From Ovis canadensis (taxonomy: Eukaryota > Chordata > Mammalia > Artiodactyla > Bovidae): DNA of 64,000 nucleotides. Where the stretch lies: assembly GCF_042477335.2 (NCBI RefSeq), contig NC_091255.1, positions 41,394,501 through 41,458,500 of the forward strand, written 5' to 3'. Position numbers and translations under genes: made by a program. The notes beneath the pieces were generated by a model. The model did not search any database. It was not told the DNA's origin and was given only the letters and a program-made list of their open reading frames with translations. Below are positions 1-11,948 of this stretch, piece after piece (the first letter of the stretch is position 1; the number at the start of each line of letters is the position of its first letter).

Positions 1-1474
1 CTTATAAACAGTTAAACAGGTCATGTCTCCTTTCGTTTGTTTTGCCAAGAGGCTTCCATTCACTTCCTTGTGTGGTGGAGCCTGTGACCATGTGCCCCTT
101 TGGTGGGGGGTGGGGAGGTGGTGGCTGGCCTCCAAGGATGAGTTCCAAGGACTAAGCCTTAGAGGCCCCACCCGAGGAGAGGCAAGCAGGGCTCCTGCCA
201 TCCAGAAGCATCTCATGGTCTCTCAGGAGGATGCTGTGGGAACCCTGATGACGGTACAGAACTGTCTGATGCTCCATGGTCTCCACCACCATCAATAAGA
301 AAACTCAGATAGGATTTTCACCCCCTTCTCTCTAGCCCCTTCCAGGATGGACTTTGAGGAGGGGTGCAGTCATCCTCTACCTGATGGGACACACGTGGTT
401 GGGTCGGAGAGTTGGGCTACGACTTGCACCCACCCTACAGTGCCTCCCTATGGGCAAACCTCGTCCAGAGAACCCATCCAGGAGACTAATTTTCAACATG
501 TGTGGTGGTCCTATCACCACTTCAGCACTCTTTCTCCAACCAGGCCTCCTGTCCTGATTGAGTCTGGAAGCTCATGGTTGCTATAGCCGTGGCTCTGTCC
601 CCCTGTGGCCAAGAGCTCATGGGCAAGTGAGTCAGCTCTTCCTGGACTTCCAGCAGCCTCCGAGCAGGAGGAGGAGGACAGGGAAGCAGAAACAGAAATA
701 CTGGGGAGACAGTCACCACGCCTCGTCCTGGGGGCGCTCCTGGCAAAGCCCGGCTTTGCCTCCTTTCCCTGATGTTGACCTGGCTGGGGGAGGAGGTGAC
801 GCCACTTGGTGATGTTGTGGGCGAGGAAGGCACAGATGTCCTTGCTGGCAGCGATAAGCAGCTTCTCAGGAAGCCTGAGTCACCTGGGGCAGAGTGTCTC
901 TGGAAGCAGGGGTACCGCCAAGCTTGTGTAGCCTGGGCTTCCTCCCAGCCTAGGGGCTCCGGGAGGCAGCATTTCCTGTTGGTATCCCTTGATCCGGGCA
1001 GCCAGCACCCCTGGGAGGTTTCCAGCCACCCTCACCCTGGCACTGTGAACCTGGTGCTCAGAGGTCTTTGTCCCTCTGCTCATCTTGCGGTTGTTTCCTC
1101 AGGAATGTTCCAGGACCCCTGGAGTGCTCCTTGACAGGAATCTGAACATTCCAAAAGTGGGGAGCGGCTTCAGGGTATTCATCTCTGTATGGGATTTCCC
1201 GATGAGGAAGCAGAGAACTGAATTCTGGTCCAGGTCTGCAAGGTCCTGATGCTCGCAGTCAAGCCCCCCACCCCACGCCCGGCCTCTGCAAAACCTTATT
1301 TCCTCATTTGCCTAATTGGGGGTGTGGGGCAGGATGGGACAATCTGGGGATTTTTAGCAGTGGGGTGATACTAAGACCCTTATGCGTCTGGCAAATGATT
1401 CGTCACCTGCTGGCTGGTAGCTGCCATTCCATCACTGAATAGAAAGGAAATACTTGAAGCTGTTTTCCTTCATG
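1..1474. other. Intergenic, nothing recognised
   Basis: Moderately GC-rich unique sequence. Several short frames occur on both strands but none has splice-bounded or domain-like character. Confidence 0.4.
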
Positions 1475-1667
1475 GGTTCTTTTTATTTTATTTTATTTAC
1501 TTGTCTGGGGTCTTAGTAGCAGAGCTCATAGGCTCAGGAGCTGTGGCGTGCAAGCCTAGTCGCCCCAAGGCATGTGGGATCTTAGCTCTCTGACCAGGGA
1601 TTGAACCCAAGTCCCCTGCATTGCAAGGCACACAGACTCTTTACCACTGGACCACCGGGGAAATCCC
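1475..1667 (-). mobile_element. CHR-2-type tRNA-Glu SINE
   Basis: GCATGTGGGATCTTAGCTCT ... CCACTGGACCACCGGGGAAA pattern with a T-rich left end; TCCTTCATG at 1466-1474 and 1668-1676 is a likely target duplication. Confidence 0.88.
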
Positions 1668-2261
1668 TCCTTCATGATCTCTGATGGAAGCAGGAGCAAC
1701 TAAATTCCACAAAGGCACTTGTTCCTTGCCCCTCCGTGGATGGAGGAAGCCCTGGGGAACACTGGGGAAGGAAGGAAGCTCAGAAAGAAGAGTCTGCTTC
1801 ATGCATTTTTTAGGATATGGCCCAAGGAAAGGGACTTTCAGAAATTAGGACATAAGGGGATGTGTGTGAGAGCAAAAAAAAAAAAAAAACAGTCACTGAA
1901 GGTCAACTAACCCACCCTGAATTTTCCAAGTAGGAGACCATGACGTCAGCCTTAGGAAAGTTCCCAAAGCCAGGAATAGTACCCAGAAGCTCAGCTCAGC
2001 GGCTCAGGACTCTGGGCCAACACTCAACCTGCCAGGTGGCAGGCTGCTCAGTTGTCCAGTGAGAGTGACCGGAGGATTGTGGGGATAAGCGAGACACGGC
2101 ACGCCGCATCAGGCAGGTATCAGTGCAGCGAGCTCTGGCGGGATGACAACAATTGCAATAGCAGTGAATAAGGCCACCCAGCTCTCCTGACAAGATCTCC
2201 CTCCAGAAGCATCCTCCTACCTGCCCTTCTGGTCCTTCAGTAAAATTTTTTTTAATGGAGG

Positions 2262-2532
2262 TAATACGAAACTGAAGCTGAAACTCCAATACTTTGGCCA
2301 TGTGATGCGAAGAATTGATTCATTGGGAGAAAAGACCCTGATGCTGGGAAAGATGGAAGGCAGGAGGAGAAGGGATGACAGAGGATGAGACGGTTCGATG
2401 GCATCACTGACTCAACGGATATAAGTTTGAGCAAGCTCCGGGAGTTGGTGACGGACAGGGAAGCCTGGCCTGCTGCAGTCCATAGGGTCGCAAAGAGTCA
2501 GACATGACTGGGCAACTGAACTGAACTGAATA
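2262..2532 (+). mobile_element. BovB 3' end
   Basis: AAACTGAAGCTGAAACTCCA through the CAACTGAACTGAACTGAA tail; matches the last 270 bp of the long BovB copy in this window. Confidence 0.93.
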
Positions 2533-2544
2533 TGAAATTGTTCT

Positions 2545-2672
2545 TGGGACTTTACTGGTGGTCAGTGTCTAAGGCTCCTCACTCCCAGTGCAGGGGAACC
2601 AGGTTCTATCCCTCGTCAGAGACCTAGATGTCATGTGCTAAGACCCAGCAGAGCCAAACAAATAAATAATTG
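2545..2672 (+). mobile_element. CHR-2-type SINE
   Basis: GGGACTTTACTGGTGGTCAG ... CAGCAGAGCCAAACAAATAAATAA. Confidence 0.75.
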
Positions 2673-3203
2673 TTCTTAAATGAACCTAACTTCATTTTTT
2701 TACATCCCCCACCCAAGCCTGGTCCTGGCACAAAAGTGGGGGCCGGGGCAGGGGCTGCTGGCGGGGAAGACAGCCTGGTGCCTCCAGGGCCCTGGGAGAG
2801 GGGTGCGGGTCCAGAGCCCGCCCTGGGTGGCGGTGGAGCCACTGCTGGGGCCAGCCACCACTGCTGAGCTGTCCTTCAGCCCAGAGTGCTGGTCTTTGTC
2901 AAAAGCAGGGATTTGTGCGGGGAAAACCCCCAGGGCCTGGCATTGTGGAGCTGTCCAACTGCATTTCAGCCCTGGGCTTCACCCTCTGCTGAAACCAATC
3001 CCATCACCACACATCCAGAGCAGAAACAACAGCCTCAGTCTTTTCTGCCAAGAGTTTTGTGTGATCTGGGGGGGGGGGGGGTGGAGTCGGGGGGCAGTGC
3101 TCCCAGAACTGGACACCTCCCCCTGCCCACAGGTCCTGCTGTCCCACCCAGAGAAGGACCCCTGGGCATCTGGAGTCTTTCTCCCTCTACCAGCCTCTGA
3201 ATG

Positions 3204-3474
3204 CAGAGAAGGCAATGGCACCCCACTCCAGTACTCTTGCCTGGAGAATCCCATGGATGGAGGAGCCTGGTGGGCTGCAGTCTATGGGGTTGCTAGGAGG
3301 TGGGCATGACTGAGCGACTTTAATTTCACTTTTCACTTTCATGCACTGGAGAAGGAAATGGCAACCCACTCCAGTGTTCTTGCCTGGAGAATCCAGGGAC
3401 AGAGGAGCCTAGTGGGCTGCCATCTATGGGGTCGCACAGAGTCGGACACGACTGAAGCGACTTAGCAGCAGCAG
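3204..3474 (+). mobile_element. Bov-A2 SINE dimer
   Basis: Two Bov-A units in tandem (GGCAATGGCACCCCACTCCA and GGAAATGGCAACCCACTCCA). CAGCCTCTGAATG repeats exactly at 3191-3203 and 3475-3487, so the dimer was inserted as one. Confidence 0.93.
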
Positions 3475-3487
3475 CAGCCTCTGAATG

Positions 3488-4559
3488 AAGGCTGCTGATT
3501 TGAGCTCAGTGTTCCCTAAACAGGGCTGAAATCCACCTGTCCCCAGAAGCACCTGGCAGGAACCTGAAGGTGGGAATGCGGATGCTGCTCTTCTGGGAAA
3601 ACTCTGATGCAAACCTCCTTCACTGCATGTCACACGTTTGACAGGTGACTCTAACATAAGGGTGTGCTCCTAGTTGATGTTACAACGGAAATCACTGCAG
3701 GGAAGTCTGAGGACAAGTTACACCACGGCACCAGGTCACCTGTCCTGGCTAACTCTCACCTGGCAAGGTGTGGTGTACCTCAACCAACATTTTCTCATTA
3801 TTTGCAGGTTATTTCTCATAATGCTTAGGTTTCCTTTCTACTGCGGTTTACAATTGTCTCATGCAATAGTCCCAAAGTACAAAATGGATCAAGGATCCAA
3901 AAGCAATTCATGGTGGGATAAAGGCAGGACTGAAAGCAGAGCACGGAGTACACTCAGAATAAAGTAATAGGAACATGGACCACATCTCAGTATAACACAA
4001 TAGTCATGCATCGCAAGCAGGACCTCGGTGAGAATACAGATGGAGAATCTATAAGCACTGCGACCAGTAAATCTGCAAATTCACTAATTCCCAACAGATT
4101 GCCAAAAAAAAGAGAAACACATGAATAGGAATTAATCGCATAATTGAATGCTCTGGAACAATGATTCAGCCAATCTCCAGCAGACTGGCAGTCAAAACAC
4201 TCTATTAAATCACTTCCAGGTAAATCAATTGATTTTTTGTAGAAAAAAATGTGAGATCATGTTTCCCAAAGAAAACAAACTTATTTCACTCATGGTAGAG
4301 ACCCAAAACACAGAGACACCATTCTGAGTGATACTAGAGTAGCAAAAAACAGTTTGCACTACTTCAAAGATGCTGAGGGAGGGGGGCAGGGAAGACCAGA
4401 AGACCATGACAGATGTCAGGCTTGGAATAAAAGCATGCTTTCATCAATAAGTTCCTTTATCAGATGATCCTACTGGACACAAAAATGTCAGTGATTATGT
4501 GTAAGAGCAATTACTGCTGAGTGTGACAGCAGATACTTCCATCTGTGATTTGTCTAAAC
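3488..4559. other. Intergenic, nothing recognised
   Basis: Unique or highly diverged sequence with no repeat family or gene I can name. Confidence 0.35.
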
Positions 4560-4792
4560 TGGTGGTTCTCAACTGGGGATCAGTTTTGCACACCTCCCCC
4601 TCCCCAGGGGAACATTTGGCAATATCTGGCAATATTTTGAGTTGTTATCGCCGGAGAGGGGAGGAGTGCTACTGTCATCTACATGTAGAAACCAGGGATG
4701 CTGCTAAAATCCTAGGATGCAAAGATGGTCCCCACGACGAAGAACTATCTGCCCAAATGTCAGTAGTGAAGATAATTGAGAAGCTGTAGTCT
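4560..4792 (+). mobile_element. MER20 DNA transposon remnant
   Basis: GGTGGTTCTCAACTGGGGAT, GGGGAACATTTGGCAATATC and AGGGATGCTGCTAAAATCCT follow the hAT-type MER20 pattern. Confidence 0.8.
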
Positions 4793-5231
4793 AAACCCCT
4801 AATATGCAGAAAGGAGGGTCAGCTATGTGGGCAGATGGAGAGAGCGGAGGAGAAAGGAGATGATGCAGGGGAAGAGGGAGGGGGACGGGGAGGGGAAAGT
4901 GGGGGTACAGGAAGAGCTTGAAGACTCTTGGTTCTGTCTTTTCTTGCAAATCCATCCTCCAGATAGAGTGGTATTGTTGCTAAGACGATTCTGTCCTGAG
5001 CCACAATGCTCCGCTGCAGGGACAGCCTCTGCTGGGTGAGCCGGCCAGCGTCCTCCCACCGCGACTCAGTGATGGACATAAAATCATGAGTATGGTCACC
5101 TTGTGGCCACTGAGAGCTCACCTTTCCAGCATATCTTGTGAGGAAATGAGCCCAAGTACAAGGTCCTCCTTGCGCATCCTGCAGAATGAAGGCACTCGGG
5201 GAGGAAGCACTTTCCTGAGGTTTTGAAAGGA

Positions 5232-5446
5232 GTTTTTGCTGCTCTGTCACTAACTCATGTCCCACTCTGCGACCCCATGGACTGCAGCACACCAGGCTTT
5301 CCTGTCCTTCACTGTCTCCCAGAGTTTGCCCAAACTCATGTCCATTGAGTCTGTGATGCCATCCAACCATCTCACCCTCTGTTGTCCCCTTCTCCTCCTG
5401 CCCTCAGTCTTTCCCAGCATCAATGACCAAGACTTGAGCATCTTCT
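5232..5446 (-). mobile_element. BovB 3' fragment
   Basis: Reverse complement of the BovB 3' region (CCAGAGTTTGCCCAAACTCA, CATTGAGTCTGTGATGCCAT). The terminal GTTCA tail repeat is lost. Confidence 0.88.
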
Positions 5447-5449
5447 AGT

Positions 5450-6339
5450 AACAGGAGGAAGGTGCCAGAGGCTGCTCGAGCATTTCTGTGGGGGTTTTCT
5501 CAGTGTCCCTTCCTGGTCATCACTGATCCATCCCCAATGACTCATTTTAACTTGGCACTCACTGCGATCACTGGATCCTTTTCTTCTGTCCTCTATTCTG
5601 CTTGGAGTTCATTCTGACCACTTGGAGATTATTTAATTCCACAGACATAAAGCCTTCCTCCCCAGTCTTGGGCTGACTTTGGTGACCTATTAACGGTAGT
5701 TCCTATTTCATTCAGCGTGTCACCTGGGGACATCACATTTGTGTGCAATAGGCCTCCGATCCGAAGCCTCCTGCTACTTCCTTGGGGAGCCCTTGGGGAA
5801 GGGGGTTAGAGAAGAGTCTCACAAGAAGCCAGGTTGGCCCGGCCTGGGGCTCTGCTCAGAGTTCGGAACACCCTCTCACATGCCTCTGCCAAAACACAGC
5901 CTTCAGGTACAGGGAAGGAACCTTGAGGCTGTGCACTGAAGTGAGCAGCCAGCTGCAGGGGGCTTCAGCTGGAAACCACCTGGATTAGGTGAGAAAGGAT
6001 GCAATGACCTGATTCTGGGGGCCGCAGCCTCCTGAAAGCAAGTATACCCCCTCAGTGGGCAGGCTTTTAGATGGAGCTCCTGTCCACCTTAGTCAGGATG
6101 GTGTCTCTGACCCCCAGGAGTGGGAGAGAGAACCAGACCTCACTGCCTACCTCACTGTCACAACGTCCATCCTCCTGGGACCCCTACTCCCAACCCATCA
6201 CCACTGGCCAGTGGATCACACGGCCTGTTAGCTGCTGAGCAGTAACCACTTGCCACAATCACAGCCCAGAAAACAGTAAGTGGGGGAAGCAACTCAGAGG
6301 AGGGGTGACTGAGGGACAAGGATCGTTTCTGGAACTGGA
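5450..6339. other. Intergenic flank of the CpG-rich patch
   Basis: Unique sequence, rising in GC toward 6.3 kb. No exon is supported. Confidence 0.35.
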
Positions 6340-6659
6340 CCCCTCAGCCGTACCCATTAGTCACCCTTAGACGCGAGGATACTTCCGGCAGGGGAGGAAG
6401 GTGGCCGGCCTCCACCCTTCCCTCTGGGTCCCCTCCTGGGAGGGTCAGCCGTGCCGGGAAGAAGGGGGCTGGCAGGCCCAGCGCTCTGGGACCCTGTCTT
6501 GTCATCCTTTGTTTGGAACCCTCTGGCTCACCGCTTCCTTCCTCCGGCCGTGCACCCCGTGCCCCCTGTCCACCCCGAGCGGACGTGCGGGGGTTGGGGA
6601 GCCGCTGGACGGCCCAGCGAGGGCAGGGCCAAGCCCTTCTCTCCACTACGCAGCTCTCC

Positions 6660-6732
<73 letters not shown>

Positions 6733-6960
6733 GGAGATGAGAGGCAGAGCCAGGGCGTCGGCAAGGCGGTCCAGATTGCCGGAAGAGTTCCGGGCGCAGC
6801 CTCCGCAGCCCGGTCTTCGGACCTCCCCCTGCCCCACGCCAGGCGGCTAGCGCCACCTAACGTCCGCAGCCTGAAGCTCGCGGAGACGAGGGGGACCTTA
6901 GGGTGGGGCCTGGGGTTCCAGTAACCGGCTCTGGTCACGCGTCCTGGGTGAAGAAGCCCG
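6340..6960. promoter_or_regulatory. CpG-rich patch, candidate promoter of an unseen gene
   Basis: CpGs are frequent (for example CCGAGCGGACGTGCGG near 6,580 and GGCGCAGCC near 6,793), unlike the flanks, and a long TC repeat sits in the middle. No exon with convincing coding sequence is seen. By human gene order from memory, the next gene beyond TVP23B is PRPSAP2, whose 5' end could be here on the minus strand; that is inference only. Confidence 0.4.
6661..6732 (+). repeat. (TC)n microsatellite
   Basis: An almost pure run of about 36 TC units with one TTT interruption near its 3' end. The open frames across it (Ser-Leu or Arg-Glu repeats) are artefacts of the repeat. Confidence 0.97.
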
Positions 6961-7126
6961 CTTATCTGAGGATACGTCCTCGAGGCAGAAGATCACAGAA
7001 ACTATTAACAGAATGCCTCAGTCCTTAGAAATGAGCAGTGAAGAGCTCTGAAAATGTAGGGTCCGGCGGGGGCGGGGTGCCCAGAAAGCTATCTTTGCCT
7101 CATTTGCAGCCCCCTTAGTTCTATTT

Positions 7127-7309
7127 GGCTTCCTCGGTGGCTCAGAGGTTCAACCCCTGGGTAGGGAAGATCCCCCGAAGGAGGAAAGGGCAACCCACCC
7201 AGTATTCTTGCCTGGAAAAGTCCATGGACAGAGGAGCCTGGCGGTCCGCAGTCCATGGGGTCTCAAAAGAGTGGGACTGGACTGAGCGCCTGAGCACTGC
7301 GCACTGCGT
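7127..7309 (+). mobile_element. Bov-tA SINE, 5' part shortened
   Basis: GGCTTCCTCGGTGGCTCAGA then CAACCCACCCAGTATTCTTG and CAGTCCATGGGGTC; the tRNA-like B-box region is partly deleted. Confidence 0.9.
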
Positions 7310-7654
7310 AGAGTTCACGCGAGTAGTTGGTACCTGTCTTGCCCCATGTCCAGCACAGTGTTTTGCACGCAGTAGGTGTCCAGTAAGTAACTTTGTGCTC
7401 CGAAGGGAGTGGTGGAGCAGAGCGTGGGTAAAAGAAACGGAGGAAGCCAGATGAGGGGAAATCTGAGGAGCCCTCCCCACAGGAGACGTGTCTGCTCCCT
7501 GTAGCTCAGGGAGAGAGCTCAGGGCTGAGGGCCCAGTCACCCCCACCAGAGCTGCAGCTCTGTGATGGCATGGCTGTCCCTAGAAAGCCACTTCATTCCT
7601 CTGTCATGCCCCATGTTGAGTGATGACCACTTAGTTAACCACTAACCTCCACCA

Positions 7655-7856
7655 GGCTTCCCAGGTGGCAGTAGTGGTAAAGAGCCTGCGTGCCAATGCA
7701 GGTTCGATCCCTGGATCGGGAAGATCCTCTTGAGAAGGGCATGGCAACCCACTCCAGTGTTCTTGCCTGGAGAATCACAGGAACAGAGGAGCCTGGCGGG
7801 CTGCAGTCCATGGGGTCGCACAGAGTTGGACACAACTGAAGCGACTTGGCACACAA
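7655..7856 (+). mobile_element. Bov-tA SINE
   Basis: GGCTTCCCAGGTGGCAGTAG, B-box GGTTCGATCCC, then the Bov-A body through GACACAACTGAAGCGACTTG. Confidence 0.94.
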
Positions 7857-7949
7857 CCTTTACCAAATCTTAACTACACCAGTGCTTTTTCAGATATTAA
7901 CATAGCTTCCTTAAAAATGGAAACAAGGGTCGTCGGCCCTTTTCATTTT

Positions 7950-8093
7950 AAGAAGGGAAGATCCCCTGAAGGAAATGGCAACCCACTCCAGTATTCTTGC
8001 CTGGAGAATTCCTTGGACAGAGGAACCTGGCGGGCTACAATCCATGGGGTTGCAAAGAGTCAGAGTCAGACATGACTGAGCCACTTAAACGAC
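7950..8093 (+). mobile_element. Bov-A SINE fragment
   Basis: From GGGAAGATCCCCTGAAGGAA to CAGACATGACTGAGCCACTT; the tRNA-like head is missing. Confidence 0.9.
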
Positions 8094-8180
8094 AACAAAA
8101 AATGGGAGGGGCAGCCCACAGATTACCTGACGTTGAACAAACCACCTCCTGCACTTCACAGCTAAGGAAATGGGATGACA

Positions 8181-8380
8181 GTGAAGTGAAAGTTGCTCAG
8201 TCGTGTCCGACTCTTTGCGATTCCATAGACCATATAGTCCATGGAATTCTCCAGGCCAGAATATTGGAGTGGGTAGCCATTCCCTTCTCCAGGGGATCTT
8301 CCCAACCCAGGGATCAAACCCAGGTCTCCCGCATGCAGGTAGATTCTTTACCAGCTGAGCCACCAGGGAAGCCCCTAAAA
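8181..8380 (-). mobile_element. Bov-tA SINE with target-site duplication
   Basis: Minus-strand element from GTGAAGTGAAAGTTGCTCAG to GCCACCAGGGAAGCC. GAAATGGGATG(A/G)CA at 8167-8180 and 8381-8394 (13 of 14). Confidence 0.94.
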
Positions 8381-9629
8381 GAAATGGGATGGCAAGAGTT
8401 AAGCACAGGTACTTCATCTCCATTAGGGAAGACAAAATACAAGACTGGATGTCGAAGAGCTTTGAAAACCACAGAGCCAGACAAATGTGAGGGGTTATTC
8501 TGGGCAAACAATGACATTACAGAACGGGAAGTGCTCACTGCCCTTGAGAACAAGGGTCCTGTTTCACTCCCTGCATCACCACGAGAGAGACAATCCCTGA
8601 TCTCAAGACATATATCTGCCCCAGTGAAGCCTTCAGTCTATAGAGTATGCCAATCTTAAGTCCTTAGTAAAAATCATCCTAAATGTTTCTACAGACTCCA
8701 GGAACCCAGAGGAACTGATGAATTAGAACCATTAAGAAATATACAGAATATAATAGAATAAAATATACAGAAACAATAGAGATCCTGGCCCTACAGAGAC
8801 AGAGGAGCTTTAAATTAGTCCCATTTTCCCTTTTCTCTTTGTTCTAATCAGAAAATCACTTCAGTCCCCCATCTTTCTCCCGATCAGAATAGCCCTGAGT
8901 TTACAAGTGGGCTTCCTTTCTTCACCTGATAGCTCAGGACCCACCATAATCTTGTTCATTTCCCCTTTTCAACAATATGTGACTTTGGAGAAATAACTTA
9001 CAATAGCTAATATGTAAAAATTCAGAAGTCTGATATAGTTAAATAAGCTAAAGCTTTGTATCAGACTTAACTCACAGAAGGATAAGGAAGACTCAGAGTT
9101 GGAGAGTGTGGCTTCATCAGTGGTCCTTTAGAACAGTGATTCTCAAACCACAGTGAGCACCAGGACCCCTGAACCATTTGTTGAACACAGACCTCCTCTG
9201 GGCCATCCTCAGAGTACTGGGGTAGGATCCCAGACATAGCTTTGCCCTGATGTCTCTAAGTCAGGTTGTAGGTGCGCCCTGGCATTTTCCACCGGTGGGC
9301 TAGACAGCATGAGATTTAAGGTTTTTCTTTAAAGACCATGTTCTGTCTGTCTACCTGGAAGGGACTTTTCCTGATGTAGCTCAGAGAAGCCAAGGCTCCA
9401 GGGGGAATTCTCCTGTATTGGTATCCATGACAGCCCATACAAACCCTACAGTGCTCAGGGGCTCATAAAAAAAAAAAAAAAAAAAAAACTAGAATATGTT
9501 GTCCCAACTGTCAGTACCCAGCCCCTGAGAGGGAAGTGATCTATGTCACTACAATCTGAAACTGCTGGGAGCATTCCCTCTCTGCTGCATATTGATTATT
9601 AGATAAACATTATAGATTATAGATAGACA
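8381..9629. other. Intergenic, mostly unique
   Basis: Apart from a MER5A-like remnant and an A21 run near 9,468-9,488, nothing is recognised. Confidence 0.35.
9130..9305 (+). mobile_element. MER5A-like DNA transposon remnant
   Basis: CAGTGATTCTCAAACCACAG start and weak MER5A-like body; diverged. Confidence 0.5.
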
Positions 9630-9630
9630 T

Positions 9631-10072
9631 GGGGCTTCCCAGGTGGCGCTAGTAGGAAAGAATCTGCCTGCCAGTGCAGGAGACACAAGAGTTACAGGTT
9701 CGATCCCTGGGTCAGGAAGATCCCCTGGAGTAGCAAATGGCAACCCACTCCAGTATTCTTGCCCAGAAAATTCCTTGGAGAGAGGAGCCTAGCAGGCTAT
9801 AGTCCTGTGCTGTGCTGTGCTTATCATTCAGTTGTGTCTGACTCTTTGCAATCCCATGGACTGTAGCCCGCCAGGTTCCTCTATCCATGGGATTCTCCAG
9901 GCAAGAATATTGCCATTTCCTTCTCCAGGGGATCTTCCCAACCCAGGGATCAAATCCAGGTCTACTGCAGTCCATATTGCAGATGGACTCTACCATCTGA
10001 GCCACCAGAGAAGTCACAGAGCTAAAGTCCCTGGGGTCACAAAGAGTCAGACACGACTGAGCACAAGCACAA
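9631..10072 (+). mobile_element. Bov-tA SINE interrupted by a second SINE
   Basis: Outer element halves at 9631-9806 and 10021-10072; GCTATAGTCCTG at 9795-9806 and GCTAAAGTCCCTG at 10021-10033 mark the duplicated target. The tail runs into a GATA repeat. Confidence 0.88.
9807..10020 (-). mobile_element. Bov-tA SINE nested in another Bov-tA
   Basis: Full minus-strand Bov-tA (from CATTCAGTTGTGTCTGACTC to CCATCTGAGCCACCAGAGAA) inserted in the outer plus-strand SINE. Confidence 0.9.
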
Positions 10073-10082
10073 GACAAGCCCT

Positions 10083-10197
10083 AGATAGATAGACAGATAG
10101 ATGATCAGATAGATAGATGGATAGATAGGTGAATAGATGGATAGAGGAACAGATAGATAGGTGAATAGATGGACAGATGAATAGATAGATAGATTGT
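10083..10197 (+). repeat. (GATA)n microsatellite, imperfect
   Basis: AGATAGATAGACAGATAGAT-type units with GGTGAATAGATGGA variants, directly after the SINE tail. Confidence 0.95.
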
Positions 10198-10199
10198 AC

Positions 10200-10443
10200 C
10201 ACACTCTTTGTTGCAGCGGCTTCTCTTGTTGGCAGAGCTCAGGCTCTAGAGCACACGGGCTTCAGTAGTTGTGGCACACGGGCTAAGTAGCTGCAGAACC
10301 TGGACTCCTGAGCACAGGCTCAGTGGTTGTGGCTCACTGGCTTAGTTCTCCATGGCATGTGGGATCCTTCCTGACCTGGGACTGAACCTGTGTCCCCTGC
10401 ATTGGCAGGCAGATTCTTTACCACTGAGCCATCAGGGAAGCCT
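10200..10443 (-). mobile_element. CHR-2-type SINE
   Basis: CATGGCATGTGGGATCCTTC ... CACTGAGCCATCAGGGAAGC with the long 3' body (GGGCTTCAGTAGTTGTGGCA). Confidence 0.85.
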
Positions 10444-10444
10444 G

Positions 10445-11948
10445 AGATATTTTTATTAATGCAACATAATTCAGATTTGGAAAGTGTCACACTCTGTCTT
10501 GCCACCTCCTAAAGCATCCATGTGTGTCAAGTAAACCACCATTACCACCATGACCAAACCTAACTGCACCAAAGGAAGGAGCCCCACTGAATCAAGGGGG
10601 AGCCGGCACACCCACGCCCCTCTCAGGTGGCCAAGGGGAAGGAAGTAAGCAGGCAGCAGGCAGTCTGGACAAGCGCCTGGCCATCCCCGGGCTCTCGTTT
10701 CTTCCTCTGCAAAGTGAGGATGCTGACCTGCACTAGCTCTGGAGCCCTGGCGGCTCTGGCTGCCGTGAACACAGTAAACTTCTGTTCCTTCTCATGCCAC
10801 CATAGGCCCCCTTTACCCTGTGCTATGCCCGGAACTTGCTCTGTCATCAGATTTGAGTTGGGGGTGTTGGATGCTCAGATACATCCCCTAGGAAACCAAG
10901 GCCGACTTCAGGCTGTACGAGCAGACTGAAATGGTAAGGAGCTCAGACAATGTTACATTGTGGGGTTTAAAAACACGCATTTTCAAGAGCCTGGGCTTAC
11001 TGAGTCAGCGATCTGGAACATTCTCAAGATGCTAAAAATATCCCAAGAGTGAACTGAATTTTAAATTGGGCTTTAAGAAACATTCTATGTGAAAACAATC
11101 AGGCATTTCTTCTTTAAAACTGTTATGCATTTTCTTTATTTAGATTTTTCACTACTGGAAATAATAAGAAATAGGGTGTTCGAGCCTCCAATGGGGGACC
11201 GAACATCAAGGCCCAAAAGGTCATCCAGTCGTAAGAGTCTATCCAAATAGCCAAGATTCTACCCAGAGGACCTTGACGTAAAATCTTCAATCTCTCAATT
11301 TACATTTTCAAAGTAAAAAAGGGTGAAAGGCTTCTCTCCCTTCTGACTAACAGTTTGATGACTCACAGGTCCTGGCCTTGGGGAGGTCCCAGCTGTAGGA
11401 GCCTTGCCCCCACCCCAGGGACCCTATCACTGTATGGGGGCATACTTTACCCAACTTCAGGGTTTTTTTTTCCTTCCAACAGCTTGCAAATGCAAGTCTT
11501 TTTTGAACAGCTGCCCTTGGGCTACTGGAAGCAGTCAGAAATGGTGGGGTGAACCCCTTCCTCACTGGTGGGGGGGCATACTCAGTGACTGACGGGAAGG
11601 AGCAGAAAGAACCCAGCCTCCCATCCTTTGCTCCTGGGCACTTAAAAACCCCTTGTTTACAAACCCCCTGCAGAAATAGGCTAAAGTCACTTCCTTGGAA
11701 TTCAGTCTGAAGTCACACCCTCTCCCACCCAGCTCCTCTCATGCTTCTCCAGGAACCAGGAATACAGCTTGCAGAACTATCATCTCAGTGTCCCTCGTGG
11801 GGGACCTGACCCAGGACGACCAGCTGGGTGAAGGGGGCCTGGAGCCAGGCTCCATGGAAGACTTGCCACCCAGCCTTGCAGTGTCTCTCCACCCAGGAGG
11901 CCTCCTCGGGGCCTGAGCAGTGAGATGCCAGCTACGTGGAATTGCTCC
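10445..11948. other. Intergenic, mostly unique
   Basis: A weak MIR-like core near 10,690-10,740 (TTCTTCCTCTGCAAAGTGAG); the rest is not recognised. Confidence 0.35.

Noticed and set aside
3204-3474. Regular short repeats that could suggest a CRISPR-like array
   Set aside because: They are the two units of a Bov-A2 dimer; the genome is eukaryotic and no repeat-spacer pattern exists.
6344-6938. Several long open frames with Arg-Glu or Ser-Leu repeats
   Set aside because: All are created by the TC repeat, which stays open in every frame on both strands. No splice sites or domain.
7655-7725. tRNA-like A and B boxes (here and in every Bov-tA and CHR-2 head)
   Set aside because: These are tRNA-Glu-derived SINE heads that cannot fold into a full cloverleaf. 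No true tRNA gene is seen.
7997-8659. 220-residue open frame
   Set aside because: It runs through two SINE copies of opposite orientation and unique sequence; the peptide is a SINE translation.
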